This document shows, in pieces, positions 1-9,118 of a stretch of DNA of 64,000 nt. The translations under genes were made by a program, and so were the position numbers. The stretch is taken from contig CALHCB010000083.1 in assembly GCA_937930695.1 (NCBI GenBank), positions 1-64,000 of the forward strand, given 5' to 3'. Origin of the DNA: an uncultured Acidimicrobiales bacterium (GTDB taxonomy: Bacteria; Actinomycetota; Acidimicrobiia; Acidimicrobiales; SZUA-35). The notes under the pieces were generated by a model. It was not told the DNA's origin and ran no database searches. It saw nothing but the letters and a program-made list of their open reading frames with translations. Position 1 is the stretch's first letter. Each line of letters begins with the position of its first letter.

Positions 1-2562
1 GAAGGCACCGGATTGGCCGAAGACGGGCAGTACGAGAACAACGCAAACGTGAGCGGGAGTCCGTCACTTCCGGACCCTGACACCTGCGGCTGCGACCTCG
101 ACGACCCCACCACCTGGCCAGAAGACCCCACCCTCTTCGACGATCCGGTCGACGAGAACGGCGACCCGCTGCCACCCGTCACCGACGACGACCCCAGCCA
201 CTACTTCGGATTCTCCGGAGGCATCGACATCGAGAAATGGACCAACGGCGTCCAAGCCGACGCAGAACCAGGACCGGTCCTCAACGTTGGCGACACCGTG
301 ACCTGGACCTACGAAGTCACCAACACCTCGACCGCTGCGCTCGCGGACGTTTCGGTGACCGACTCCGAAGGCGTCACGGTGAGCTGCGACTCCGACAACG
401 ACGGTGCGTTTGACGACGGCAGCACCATCCCGCTGCTTCTTCCCGACGCATCCGTCACCTGCGAAGGCACCGGAACGGTCGAACCAGGCCAGTATCAGAA
501 TGATGGCGACACCTCGGGAAGCCCGGTCCTTCCGGATCCGGCAACCTGTGGCTGTGACCTCAATGACCCCACCACCTGGCCAGAAGACCCGACTCTCTTC
601 GAGCCGGCGGTTGACGAGAACGGCGATCCTCTCGCTGAGGTGACGGACACCGATCCAAGCCACTATTTCGGCGACGACGGCCAGATCGACATCGAGAAGT
701 TCACCAACGGCGTCCAGGCCGACAATCCTCCAGGCCCCGGCATCACCGTGGGCGAGACCGTTACCTGGACCTATGAAGTCACCAATAGCACCACATTGGC
801 CATCATCGATGCGACAGTCACTGATGACCAAGGTGTCACGGTCGACTGTGACATTGACGGCGACGGTATCTTCGACGGAACCAACATCATTCCGTTGCTG
901 ATTCCTGCCGGGTCAGTGACCTGCCAGGGCGAAGGCATCGCTGTTGGCGGCCCCTATGCCAACGTTGGTGAGGTCACCGGCACACCGGTCCTCCCCGATC
1001 CGGACACCTGCGGCTGCAATCTCGACGACCCCGGCACCTGGCCAGAAGACCCGACTCTTTACACCGACCCGATCGACGAGAACGGTGACCCACTGCCGCC
1101 ACTCACCGACGACGACCCCAGCCACTATTTCGGCGAGGACCCAGGGCTCGAGATCGAGAAGGCAACCAACTCTGTCGATGCTGATGTTGCGCCCGGTCCC
1201 GGGATCGCCGTTGGCGACGATGTGACGTGGACCTACGTCATCTCGAATACCGGATTCGCAGCCATCCGACCGGCGACGGTCACCGACTCTCAGGGTGTCG
1301 TTGTCGACTGCGACATCGACGGAGACGGCACCGTCGACGGAACGAACATCATTCCGTTGCTGATTCCGGGCCAGGAAGTCACCTGCCAGGGAACCGGCGC
1401 GGCGACGAGCGGCCAGTACCAGAACCAGGGAATCGTGTCCGGACCTCCGAGTGTTCCGGACCCCGCAACGTGCGAATGTGACCTCAATGACCCCACCACC
1501 TGGCCAGAAGACCCCGAGGGCTATGAGCCGCTGATCGATCCGACCACCGGAGAAATCGTCCCCGACCTCTTTGCCGAGGATCCGTCCCACTACTTCGGTA
1601 CCGATGGCAGCATCGAACTGGAGAAGGCCACCAATGGCGAGGATGCCGATGCACCAAGCGGTCCAGAAATCGCTGCCGGTGCCCCCGTCACGTGGACCTA
1701 TGTCGTCACCAACAACACGTCGGCACCCGTGCTCGACGCGACGGTTGGCGATGACCAAGGTGTTGCAATCGACTGTGGCGATGGAACCAACGTGATTGCG
1801 GTACTCCTCCCGGGGCAGTCTGCAACCTGCGAGGCGAGCGGAACGGCCACGTCCGGTCCCTACCGCAACATCGGTGATGTCACCGCTACGCCAGCGGGCC
1901 CCAATCCCGAGACTTGCGGTTGCGATCCGACGGATCCATCCACCTGGCCGCAAGACCCAACCGCTTACGATCCGCTTCTGGATCCAGCGACTGGTGAGCC
2001 TGTCAACCCCGTGACCGACGATGATCCATCCCACTACTACGGAATGCTCGTCGACCTCACGCTCGAGAAGAAGCTGATCAGTGCAACCCCAACGAGGGCA
2101 ACCTTCGAATTCATCACGACGAGCAACGGGCCCGATATCGCCCGTGGCCCGATCGAGATTGTCGATGAGTTGCCGGTTGGTCTCAGCCTCGCCTCGTTCA
2201 GCGGCGCAGGTTGGTTCTGCTCGGCTCTGGGACAGACCGTGACCTGTTCACACCCCGCCGACTTGGCACCGACGCTGTCGACTCCTCCTTTGACCATCGA
2301 GACGAATATCACGGCTCCGGCCGGAACGAGTCTTGTGAACAATGCGTCGACTCGCTCAGAAACGCTCGGGAATGCGTCAGCGGAAACCGATCCGACCAAC
2401 AACGATTCGACGGCCGAACTCGTCGTACCGACAACACCGAGTCCGTTGGCCTTCACCGGCTCGGAATCCAAGCGCACGACCTACGCGGCGCTTCTGATGA
2501 TCCTGCTTGGCGGCATGCTGTTGTTCGCCTCTCGTTCGAAAAAGGAAGAAGAGCTCTCATGA
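1..2562 (+). CDS. Repeat-rich surface protein with C-terminal LAFTG sorting signal (5' truncated)
   Basis: The reading frame is open from base 1, so the TTG at 13 is not the true start and the N-terminus lies outside the window. It contains tandem units of about 154 residues resembling DUF11-type bacterial surface repeats. Each has a 'WTYEVTN' beta-strand block, a Cys-rich 'CGCDLDDPTTWPEDPT' block and a closing 'DPSHYFG'. The first three full units carry a DxDxDG loop (for example 'DIDGDGIFDG') that resembles a calcium-binding loop. A divergent DUF11-like domain follows at about 2050-2430. The C-terminus has 'SPLAFTG', a hydrophobic helix and a basic tail, which is the layout of a sortase substrate. 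The composition is very acidic. The likely role is a cell-wall-anchored surface stalk or adhesin. It overlaps the next gene by ATGA. Confidence 0.85.
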   Translation, partial: EGTGLAEDGQYENNANVSGSPSLPDPDTCGCDLDDPTTWPEDPTLFDDPVDENGDPLPPVTDDDPSHYFGFSGGIDIEKWTNGVQADAEPGPVLNVGDTVTWTYEVTNTSTAALADVSVTDSEGVTVSCDSDNDGAFDDGSTIPLLLPDASVTCEGTGTVEPGQYQNDGDTSGSPVLPDPATCGCDLNDPTTWPEDPTLFEPAVDENGDPLAEVTDTDPSHYFGDDGQIDIEKFTNGVQADNPPGPGITVGETVTWTYEVTNSTTLAIIDATVTDDQGVTVDCDIDGDGIFDGTNIIPLLIPAGSVTCQGEGIAVGGPYANVGEVTGTPVLPDPDTCGCNLDDPGTWPEDPTLYTDPIDENGDPLPPLTDDDPSHYFGEDPGLEIEKATNSVDADVAPGPGIAVGDDVTWTYVISNTGFAAIRPATVTDSQGVVVDCDIDGDGTVDGTNIIPLLIPGQEVTCQGTGAATSGQYQNQGIVSGPPSVPDPATCECDLNDPTTWPEDPEGYEPLIDPTTGEIVPDLFAEDPSHYFGTDGSIELEKATNGEDADAPSGPEIAAGAPVTWTYVVTNNTSAPVLDATVGDDQGVAIDCGDGTNVIAVLLPGQSATCEASGTATSGPYRNIGDVTATPAGPNPETCGCDPTDPSTWPQDPTAYDPLLDPATGEPVNPVTDDDPSHYYGMLVDLTLEKKLISATPTRATFEFITTSNGPDIARGPIEIVDELPVGLSLASFSGAGWFCSALGQTVTCSHPADLAPTLSTPPLTIETNITAPAGTSLVNNASTRSETLGNASAETDPTNNDSTAELVVPTTPSPLAFTGSESKRTTYAALLMILLGGMLLFASRSKKEEELS
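211..2043 (+). repeat. Four in-frame tandem repeats of about 460 bp inside the surface protein gene
   Basis: Counting from one SHYFG codon block to the next gives units of 462, 462, 465 and 444 bp, ending at 672, 1134, 1599 and 2043. A further partial unit precedes base 211. The last unit is shorter because it lacks the DxDxDG loop: it reads 'IDCGDGTNVIAVLL' where the others read 'VDCDIDGDG..'. The last block also has SHYYG in place of SHYFG. Confidence 0.85.
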
Positions 2563-2957
2563 CCCGCCGAAATCGGATGCTCCCCGTCGTTGCGCTGACC
2601 CTCGCCATGCTCGGAGCCGGCTGTACGTCGGGCGACGACGAAGCAGAATCAGCCAACCCAGCCGTTGAGGAGTCAGCCAACGAGAACTCACCGACGGATG
2701 CTCCTTCGGAGCTTGCGACTACCGACGGATCCACCGAAAGTGGGGCAAGCAGCGATGGGGTTCCCGCTCCGGCAGACCTCGACGGCATCGAACAGCTTTG
2801 GCTCGACAACGGAACAGACCCCGAGCTCGCCAGTTGTTACCGAGGTGTGTTGGAAGATGCAGGCATCAGCGAAGTTGCAGACCTCAACGAGCTCGCACAG
2901 GTCATGAGCGACCTTGACGATCCGGCGCAGCAAGCCATCGCCGATTGCCTGGGTTGA
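2559..2957 (+). CDS. Small secreted lipoprotein
   Basis: This 132-residue protein starts at the ATG that overlaps the upstream TGA (ATGA), so it is probably translationally coupled to the surface protein gene. A signal peptide with a lipobox-like 'LGAGC' near residue 20 predicts a lipoprotein. An acidic, Ser/Thr-rich linker follows. The C-terminal domain of about 55 residues has two cysteines ('ELASCYRG' and 'IADCLG') that could form a disulphide. No family was recognised. The longer ORF from 2211 in the track is an artefact overlapping the upstream gene. Confidence 0.75.
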   Translation: MTRRNRMLPVVALTLAMLGAGCTSGDDEAESANPAVEESANENSPTDAPSELATTDGSTESGASSDGVPAPADLDGIEQLWLDNGTDPELASCYRGVLEDAGISEVADLNELAQVMSDLDDPAQQAIADCLG

Positions 2958-2972
2958 GCTGCCTGGGTTGAG

Positions 2973-4202
2973 CTAGCTCGTCGACATCGTGAGCGAGCGA
3001 AGCCCTCGGATCACGAAGGTTGGGTGGTAGCTCGGCTCGTCGACGAGCTGCAGATTCGGGAAGCGATCGGCAAACCCGGACAGCGACCGGTTGAGTTCTT
3101 GGCGGGCCAGCGGTGCCCCGATACAGAAATGGATGCCGCCACCAAAACCGATGTGCGCCGGATCGTCCCGCCCGACGTCGAACACCTCCGGAGCATCAAA
3201 CCGCCGAGGATCTCGCTGCGCGGATCCGAACAACATCGCAATCTCATCCCCGACGTTGAGAGGTTGGCCACCGATCTCGATCCCCGGCTCGAGCACCCAA
3301 CGTTCGAACATCTGAAGCGGCGAGTCATAGCGCAGCAGCTCCTCGATCGCTGAGGAGACCGTGACGTCACCAGACGTGACTCGCTCCCATTGGGAGCGAT
3401 GGTGCATGAGGGCCCGAAAGCCATTGCCGAGCGTGTTGACCGTCGCCTCGTGCCCCGCCTCGACCAACACCATCGTCGTCGAAATGATCTCGTCCTCGGT
3501 GAGTGACTCACCCTCATCCTCGACCCGAGCAAGCTCGGAGACGAGAAGACCATCTGGCTCCCGACGTTTCCGAGCGATCAAGTCACGGGTGTAGGCGATG
3601 TACTCACCTGCAGCGCGATCAGCGGCGATCTTGGTTTCTTCTGACGCCGTCAACTCGTACATCTTCACAATGGCGTGAGACCAGTCGAGCAACAGCTGGG
3701 TGTCGGACGTGGGAACCCCGAGCATCGAGCAGATCACGGCCACGGAATAGGGCTGGGCGTAGTCCGACAACAGATCGAAGGTGCCGAGTTCCTCACATCG
3801 ATCGAGAAGTTCGTTGGAGAAACCCTCGATCGGCTCGGCGAGTTTGGCAACCGCCCGAGGTGTGAACACTTTGGCAATCAACCGACGGATTCGTGTGTGG
3901 TCCGGAGGCTCAAGACTCAGAAGCGACCACTGCTCGTGCTCGTTGAACCGAGTCCACCGAACATCCGGTGCGGTGCGTCCGAGTTCCTCATGACTGAACA
4001 TGTGGGTGTAGCTGCGTCCGAACTTTCGATTCTTCAGCGCGGCCGAGACATCGTCGAATCGGGTGACCATCCACTGATTGGTCGACTCGTTCCAGAAGAT
4101 GGGCGTTGCCTCCCGGAGCTCGGCCAGCACCGGATACGGATCGGCGATGAACGCAGCGTCGCCCGGGGCGAACTGTTCGAGAATGTCATCGAGAGCGCTC
4201 AT
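2973..4202 (-). CDS. Cytochrome P450
   Basis: This 409-residue protein is the normal length for a soluble bacterial P450. It has the I-helix 'AGHEAT', the K-helix ExxR in 'EELLRYDS', and the haem loop 'FGGGIHFCIG' with the thiolate cysteine near residue 360. It would hydroxylate a small substrate using electrons from a separate ferredoxin and reductase, and none is adjacent. The start chosen is 'MSALDD', because the upstream extension in the ORF track reads like non-coding sequence and runs into the divergent gene. The substrate cannot be predicted. Confidence 0.92.
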   Translation of the reverse strand: MSALDDILEQFAPGDAAFIADPYPVLAELREATPIFWNESTNQWMVTRFDDVSAALKNRKFGRSYTHMFSHEELGRTAPDVRWTRFNEHEQWSLLSLEPPDHTRIRRLIAKVFTPRAVAKLAEPIEGFSNELLDRCEELGTFDLLSDYAQPYSVAVICSMLGVPTSDTQLLLDWSHAIVKMYELTASEETKIAADRAAGEYIAYTRDLIARKRREPDGLLVSELARVEDEGESLTEDEIISTTMVLVEAGHEATVNTLGNGFRALMHHRSQWERVTSGDVTVSSAIEELLRYDSPLQMFERWVLEPGIEIGGQPLNVGDEIAMLFGSAQRDPRRFDAPEVFDVGRDDPAHIGFGGGIHFCIGAPLARQELNRSLSGFADRFPNLQLVDEPSYHPTFVIRGLRSLTMSTS

Positions 4203-4259
4203 CGGCCGAAGCCTATGTGCGAGCACGACAACGACCCGCAACGCCGCGAAGATGTCAGA

Positions 4260-5402
4260 ATGATCGAGGGCACCCATCCGGCAGTGAGCATGGTGAGCGA
4301 CCGTGCCGCCAACCATCGCGAGGCGGCTCGCTTTCGTTTGGCAACGGCACTCGACACCGACAACGTGGAGCTGACGGACGTTCAGTTGACCGAAGGTGTT
4401 GCCCGGAACTCCCGCCTGACCCTGAACTTTCATCCTGACCGGCGAACCAAACACGGCCGAACGGTGGCCGAGGGACTCCTTGAGAACGGCTTTTACCTAC
4501 CGCAGAGCCACACGGGCGTATCGAACGGTCAGCGATATCCGATTGGCGCGGGCGGCCGAGCTCGCTGGGAGACCTCGATGTTTGGCAACACCTACGACGA
4601 AGAGCTTCTCAGTCGTCCGCTCTATGGGGCCTTGGATCTGACGTGGGACCCGCACGGAGGCTCACCCCGCTTCGGCTCGAGCTATCTCGTTCTCGAACAG
4701 CACTGCATGGCCCGGGCGACATTCTGCGTGGGCGATAGCCACAACAACCCCGCCGACCGAGGAACCATCGACAACTTCACATCGATTCTTGCCGGACTCT
4801 TCGAGCAAACTGCTCGACCCAACGGGGCACTCGACCGTGCGATTGGGGCGGACCAACTTCAACAAATGCTCAGGGGAGAGGTTCGGGCTGCGGAACCGGC
4901 TCGCCAACTCGATGGCTACGTCGAAGCGCAGTTCCACGGTGAGCTCTCGCTGCATCGTGATGTGCGAGCCATCGTGCTCGATCCCAGCTATCGGTCGACA
5001 GAAATCGAGACGGTGATGACCCGAGCAGCAAGTGAGTTCGACGCTGAGCTTCGCTGGCACGGCGGCTCGGAGTTGAGGGCCGAAGCAACTCCTGAGGACT
5101 TCAGAGGCCCGGATATGCCCGCCCTAGCGAGCGAAGTTGCCGATGCTGATGGTCTTGTCGACGCAGCCGCAATCGGTCGACGCCTCATCGCCGAGCCGGG
5201 GCTGTGCCCGTCAACCGAAACCGGACCGCTGCAGTCCCCACATTTCGGCGAACCGGCCTGGCGACGCCAACAGGTCTTCTTTGGGCCCTTGCTCGACGAC
5301 ACGACCGTTCTCGATGACGAGAATCCGATCAACGTCATTGAGCGTTGCCAAACGATGAGCGATCACAATCGCGGCTCGCCCTTCCCAGAGCTCGAGCAGT
5401 GA
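4260..5402 (+). CDS. DUF3626-family protein
   Basis: The block 'RLTLNFHPDR', followed by 'GLLENGFYLPQSHTGVSNG', 'FGNTYD', 'PLYGALDL' and 'PRFGSSYLVL', matches my memory of the DUF3626 family, whose function is unknown. The start is uncertain: ATG at 4215, 4260 or 4290 are all possible, and 4260 was chosen. The family-like sequence seems to end near 'FRGPDMPALASEVAD'. The frame then stays open for about 85 residues and overlaps the converging ABC transporter gene by 192 bp. The C-terminal extension may therefore be a lost-stop artefact. The gene is divergent from the P450. Confidence 0.75.
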   Translation: MIEGTHPAVSMVSDRAANHREAARFRLATALDTDNVELTDVQLTEGVARNSRLTLNFHPDRRTKHGRTVAEGLLENGFYLPQSHTGVSNGQRYPIGAGGRARWETSMFGNTYDEELLSRPLYGALDLTWDPHGGSPRFGSSYLVLEQHCMARATFCVGDSHNNPADRGTIDNFTSILAGLFEQTARPNGALDRAIGADQLQQMLRGEVRAAEPARQLDGYVEAQFHGELSLHRDVRAIVLDPSYRSTEIETVMTRAASEFDAELRWHGGSELRAEATPEDFRGPDMPALASEVADADGLVDAAAIGRRLIAEPGLCPSTETGPLQSPHFGEPAWRRQQVFFGPLLDDTTVLDDENPINVIERCQTMSDHNRGSPFPELEQ

Positions 5403-7022
5403 CTCCTGAATCCGAGCCTCGGTCTCAGAATCGAGGGCAGACGTCGCCTCGTCGAGAATCACCACGTCCGCTTCCTTCAGGAAGGCTCGCGCGATAGCGA
5501 TCCGCTGCCGCTGGCCGAGGCTGAGCTTGATGCCGCGTTCGCCGACCATGGTCTGGAAGCCATCGGGAAGCGACTCGATGAAGTCACCGATGTTCGCCTT
5601 CTGTGCAGCCAACCGAATCCGAGCGGGATCCGCTTCACCCGGTTCGGCATACCCGATGTTGTATTCGACCGTCTCCTGAAACAGCGACGTGTCTTGGGGA
5701 ACATACGACTGAAGTTGAGCGAGTTCAGTGGGGCCAACGGGTCGACCATCGACGAGGACTTCACCGCTCGTTGGCCGGTAGAAGCCCAGCAATATCTTGA
5801 TCAGCGTTGACTTGCCTTCGCCGCTGCGCCCGACAATTCCGAGACGTTCGCCCCGCTTCACTACAAAGCTCACGTCGTCCAGCACGAGACGGTCCGGTTC
5901 ATCGGGGTACGCGAAGCGGAGGTTTCGCACCTCGAGGCTCTCGGTCATTCGACCCGGTCTTGACTCTTCGGAGTGTGCAACGTGACGATCGAGAGCGATC
6001 GGACCGAACGCAGGCTTCGACGGCGGCTCGGCAATGATGTTCCGGCCAGGGAACAGGTACGTGTACGCCTCTCGGAATCGGGCCGACTTGTCGATCCATT
6101 CGCCCAAGTTGTGCACGACGTTCCAATATTGGGCAGTGAAGTCAATCAGCACCGTGATCGAGACGACCATCGCGGTGAATGAAATCGCTCCTCGATCGAA
6201 CTGCCACCAGCTGAACCCCATCACGGCAGCCCACAGGATCCCACGAATCAACATCGAAGAGACCGCCCAATAGGAGGACAGCGCATATCCGAATCGAATG
6301 TCGTCGCGGATCAGGCCATCAAGCTGGCGATCGTTGCGATCCACCTCCTTGCGTTGTGCTCGGAAGGAGAAGACATTGACGAAGTTCGAATACGAGTCGA
6401 ACACCCGGCCGGTGTTCGTTGCGGTTTCGCTCGTGAGATGTCGTTGACGAGCGTTGACCGGTCCGGCAACCAAGGCGAGCAACACAGCGGAGCCAACGAG
6501 AAAAACCGCATAGACCGCTGCGTTACCCGCTGCTGTCTGCCAGAGAAGGACGACGTAGACCGGGATGGAAGCCAGCACCGGCAGAAACCCGTAGTGCGCT
6601 GCGTCCCACAGCACTTGGGTGTGGTTTCGCAGATCGTTGACATAGCTGGCCACCTTCCCGGAAGGACGATTGACGAAGTGTTCGTAATCCTCTGACCACA
6701 CCGTGTTGAACGCGGCACGCTTGAACTCGTAGGTGAGCGGATTGATCTTGAGAGCGACGTAGAAGTCACACGTCGTCCAGAGCAAGAAGTGGACAAAGCC
6801 CGTGGCAAAGAGCAGCCCGAGATATACGCCCACGCGGTCTGGTTCATCGATTGACGTCGCCAGTTGAGCGAGAAAATACGGGTGCAGCGCTGGAAGAGCT
6901 GAAGCGAGGGTCCGAAGGATCGTCGCGATAGCCATCTGACCGCGATGCATCCCGATAAGCGAACGCAGTGCAGCAAACGACTGGTCGTCCCCGCCTGCGG
7001 AGCGACGTGCCACACCAGCCAT
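5211..7022 (-). CDS. ABC exporter, fused membrane and ATPase domains
   Basis: This 603-residue half-transporter has an N-terminal ABC type-1 membrane domain of about six helices (residues 30-330). The ATPase domain has Walker A 'GRSGEGKST', signature 'LSLGQRQRIAIARA', Walker B 'VVILDEATSALD' and H-loop 'IAHR'. All catalytic residues are present. It probably works as a homodimer exporting a lipid, glycan or lipid-linked product. It is the last gene of the minus-strand operon of a lipoprotein and three glycosyltransferase genes, which supports an envelope-glycan substrate. Its 3' end overlaps the DUF3626 gene. Confidence 0.9.
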   Translation of the reverse strand: MAGVARRSAGGDDQSFAALRSLIGMHRGQMAIATILRTLASALPALHPYFLAQLATSIDEPDRVGVYLGLLFATGFVHFLLWTTCDFYVALKINPLTYEFKRAAFNTVWSEDYEHFVNRPSGKVASYVNDLRNHTQVLWDAAHYGFLPVLASIPVYVVLLWQTAAGNAAVYAVFLVGSAVLLALVAGPVNARQRHLTSETATNTGRVFDSYSNFVNVFSFRAQRKEVDRNDRQLDGLIRDDIRFGYALSSYWAVSSMLIRGILWAAVMGFSWWQFDRGAISFTAMVVSITVLIDFTAQYWNVVHNLGEWIDKSARFREAYTYLFPGRNIIAEPPSKPAFGPIALDRHVAHSEESRPGRMTESLEVRNLRFAYPDEPDRLVLDDVSFVVKRGERLGIVGRSGEGKSTLIKILLGFYRPTSGEVLVDGRPVGPTELAQLQSYVPQDTSLFQETVEYNIGYAEPGEADPARIRLAAQKANIGDFIESLPDGFQTMVGERGIKLSLGQRQRIAIARAFLKEADVVILDEATSALDSETEARIQESLLELWEGRAAIVIAHRLATLNDVDRILVIENGRVVEQGPKEDLLASPGRFAEMWGLQRSGFG

Positions 7023-7096
7023 ACGCTCAACCTAGTGGCCAGCGGCTCAGCAGTCGGCCGATTTCGCGGCCAGGAGTGTTGTGACCAGGAGCCGGG

Positions 7097-8026
7097 CTAG
7101 ATGCCCTTGCCCAGTTTGTGAGCCGCCTTGAGAACCTGGCCGGCTGGAAGACCAGCAGCGACGAGCAGGGCTACGGGCCAACGCTTCTCGGTCGGCTTCA
7201 ACTTGATGATCTCGGTCACGGTCTTGAGCGCACGCCGGCGATCTTTCATGGCCGCTTGAGCCACCGCTTGTTGACCACGAATCCGGGCGAGGCCCTCAGG
7301 GTGGTCGTGGAATTCTGGATACTTATTGACCAAGAATTCGAGTGCGGTATCGATGACCTTCCACTTCTCGAAGAAGAAGGAAGCACCATGCCAATGCACC
7401 CGAATGAGCGGCTTGGGCGCTACGGCGAACGGCGACAGCCTGGCTGCTCGGAGCAGCCAGTCGTAGTCCTCCGCGTACCCACCAGGAATGGTTTCGTCGA
7501 CATCACCGAGTTCGGCAATCAGCTCAGCCGAGGCGAGCGTGGCAGAAGGGTGTACATCGGTCATGCGATCGTTGAGAAAGCCGGAGAAGGTCAGCTTCGA
7601 TGGATCAGGGATCCGCTCGATGTCGTCACCCTCGTAGTGGATGAAGATGCCGGTGGTGGCAACGCGAGCTCCGGGAGTGGCCTTCAGCGCCTCGAACTGG
7701 CCAGCGAGTTTCCCCGGCAACCATTCGTCATCGTCGTCACAGAATGCGATCCACGGGTGCGTCGCTTTGGCCACACCGGTGTTGCGTGCCCCAGCGAGGC
7801 CCTTGCTGTGATCATTGGTGATCACGACGATTCTTCGCTCGAAGCCATCGACGACCTCTTCGAGTTCCAGACTCCGGTCAGGCGCGTCGTTGTCGAACAC
7901 GATCACGATTTCGATATCAGCGCCATGGTTTTGGCTCAGGACTCCGTCGATCGCTCGACGAAGAAGCTCTGGTCGGTCCAGTGTCGCGATGACGGTGGAG
8001 ACAGCGTTGTCAGGATTCCCGGCCAT
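7097..8026 (-). CDS. Family 2 glycosyltransferase
   Basis: This 309-residue GT-A enzyme begins with 'VSTVIATLDRPELLRRAIDGVL'-type sequence and has an 'FCDDDDEWLPGK' metal-binding DxD region near residue 95. A later 'GGYAEDYDWLLRAA' provides the usual ED acid motif. It would transfer a sugar from a nucleotide donor to a growing polysaccharide. It has no membrane segments. It lies just downstream of the PssE-like gene with a one-base gap, and 74 bp upstream of the ABC exporter gene. Confidence 0.9.
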   Translation of the reverse strand: MAGNPDNAVSTVIATLDRPELLRRAIDGVLSQNHGADIEIVIVFDNDAPDRSLELEEVVDGFERRIVVITNDHSKGLAGARNTGVAKATHPWIAFCDDDDEWLPGKLAGQFEALKATPGARVATTGIFIHYEGDDIERIPDPSKLTFSGFLNDRMTDVHPSATLASAELIAELGDVDETIPGGYAEDYDWLLRAARLSPFAVAPKPLIRVHWHGASFFFEKWKVIDTALEFLVNKYPEFHDHPEGLARIRGQQAVAQAAMKDRRRALKTVTEIIKLKPTEKRWPVALLVAAGLPAGQVLKAAHKLGKGI

Positions 8027-8027
8027 A

Positions 8028-8618
8028 TCAGTTCTTGAATCCGTCGTGGACCGTCAATGATGGCGAGGCGACACGTTCAATCGGCGTCTCGATGCCCAAG
8101 ATTTCATCGACCACTCGACCGAACGTCGCAACGCCAATGGGCACGCTCTTTTGTTCGATCGGAAGATTCATCGACGCCGGATTCTTGAGTGCTGCATCGA
8201 TGGCCGCAAAGAATTCGGTCTCGGTCCAGACGACGACAGCCATTTTCTGCTCGTCAAGGTGCCGGGCAAACCGCATCTGGTGACCATCAACGTGCTCAGA
8301 CAGTTCTGGATTGCGGGGGACCACAATCGGTTTGCGTCCGGCCGCTCTGGCATCCATCACGGTTGAGGGACCACCGTGGCAGATCACCACAGATGACTGG
8401 GAGAACAAGCGCCGAAGCTCGTCGTGAGGAATGAGCTCATGGCTCTCGATGTCTCGCGGCTCACTCGAGGTGCCGCGCTGCACGACGAACTTCAGGTCAG
8501 GGTGCTGGGCGACGTAGTGCTCGACCCAGCGAACCATGCGATCAAATCGATGGTGATCTGTTCCAACCGACACGACAATCAGCCGTTCGGGAACAGAGTT
8601 ATACATAGCCGCGGTCAT
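8028..8618 (-). CDS. PssE/Alg13-like glycosyltransferase subunit
   Basis: This 196-residue protein matches the C-terminal (donor-binding) half of GT28 enzymes: 'LIVVSVGTDHHRFDRMV' at the N-terminus and 'VVICHGGPSTVMDARAAGRKPIVVPR' in the middle. Such halves pair with a membrane-associated Alg14/PssD partner, which is encoded directly upstream. Its ATG overlaps the partner's TGA by one base (TGATG), so the two are probably made in equal amounts. The likely reaction is addition of an early sugar to the lipid-linked exopolysaccharide unit. Confidence 0.85.
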   Translation of the reverse strand: MTAAMYNSVPERLIVVSVGTDHHRFDRMVRWVEHYVAQHPDLKFVVQRGTSSEPRDIESHELIPHDELRRLFSQSSVVICHGGPSTVMDARAAGRKPIVVPRNPELSEHVDGHQMRFARHLDEQKMAVVVWTETEFFAAIDAALKNPASMNLPIEQKSVPIGVATFGRVVDEILGIETPIERVASPSLTVHDGFKN

Positions 8619-9118
8619 CAGTACACCAGTCCTGTCAATTCGCTACCGGGGTACAGGTTTTGCTGCTCGGGCCACTGCACACAGAACTTGGAGGCCAAGG
8701 GGGCGCAAAGCTTGCCGGTGAGTGTCTTTGAGTCCACTCGGTCGTAGACCTCGAGGTACACCGTAGGAATCTTGTTCTTTTTCGCAATGACGAAGAACGG
8801 CACCGCCACACCTGCCCCGTTTGAAATCACTACATCCGGACGCCACGTATTGATGACGTTCTGCGCCAGCCGAAAGTTGCGGATTGTGTTGGGAATACTA
8901 CGCGTAGTGGGATAGTGGGCCGCAATGAGTTCTTCTCCCTCGAGCTTCGATCTCGCATCGGAGATGTCGAAGGTCACCCAGCGGCGCTCGTGGCTCACCC
9001 ACCAGGGGCGCAGCTGAAGAAGCTGACTGAGGTGCCCGCCGGCAGAGCACACGAAAAGAACCCGGCGTCTATCCGCCGCGTCGAAAATGGTGTCATGGGT
9101 GTTCGCCGCGTCACTCAT
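8618..9118 (-). CDS. PssD/Alg14-like glycosyltransferase subunit
   Basis: This 166-residue protein shows the Alg14/PssD pattern: 'RVLFVCSAGGHLSQLLQL' near the N-terminus, then 'PDVVISNGAGVAVPFFVIAK' and 'VYLEVYDRV'. The GGHL loop is typical of the acceptor-binding half of split GT28 enzymes. It should anchor the PssE-like subunit at the membrane. Its ATG overlaps the stop of the upstream lipoprotein gene by four bases. Confidence 0.87.
   Translation of the reverse strand: MSDAANTHDTIFDAADRRRVLFVCSAGGHLSQLLQLRPWWVSHERRWVTFDISDARSKLEGEELIAAHYPTTRSIPNTIRNFRLAQNVINTWRPDVVISNGAGVAVPFFVIAKKNKIPTVYLEVYDRVDSKTLTGKLCAPLASKFCVQWPEQQNLYPGSELTGLVY

Noticed and set aside
913-2034. 373-residue minus-strand ORF inside the surface protein
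   Set aside because: It is an antisense shadow of GC-rich repeats and has no independent start signal or domain.
3675-4259. N-terminal extension of the DUF3626 ORF
   Set aside because: It runs antisense through the P450 gene and lacks family similarity.
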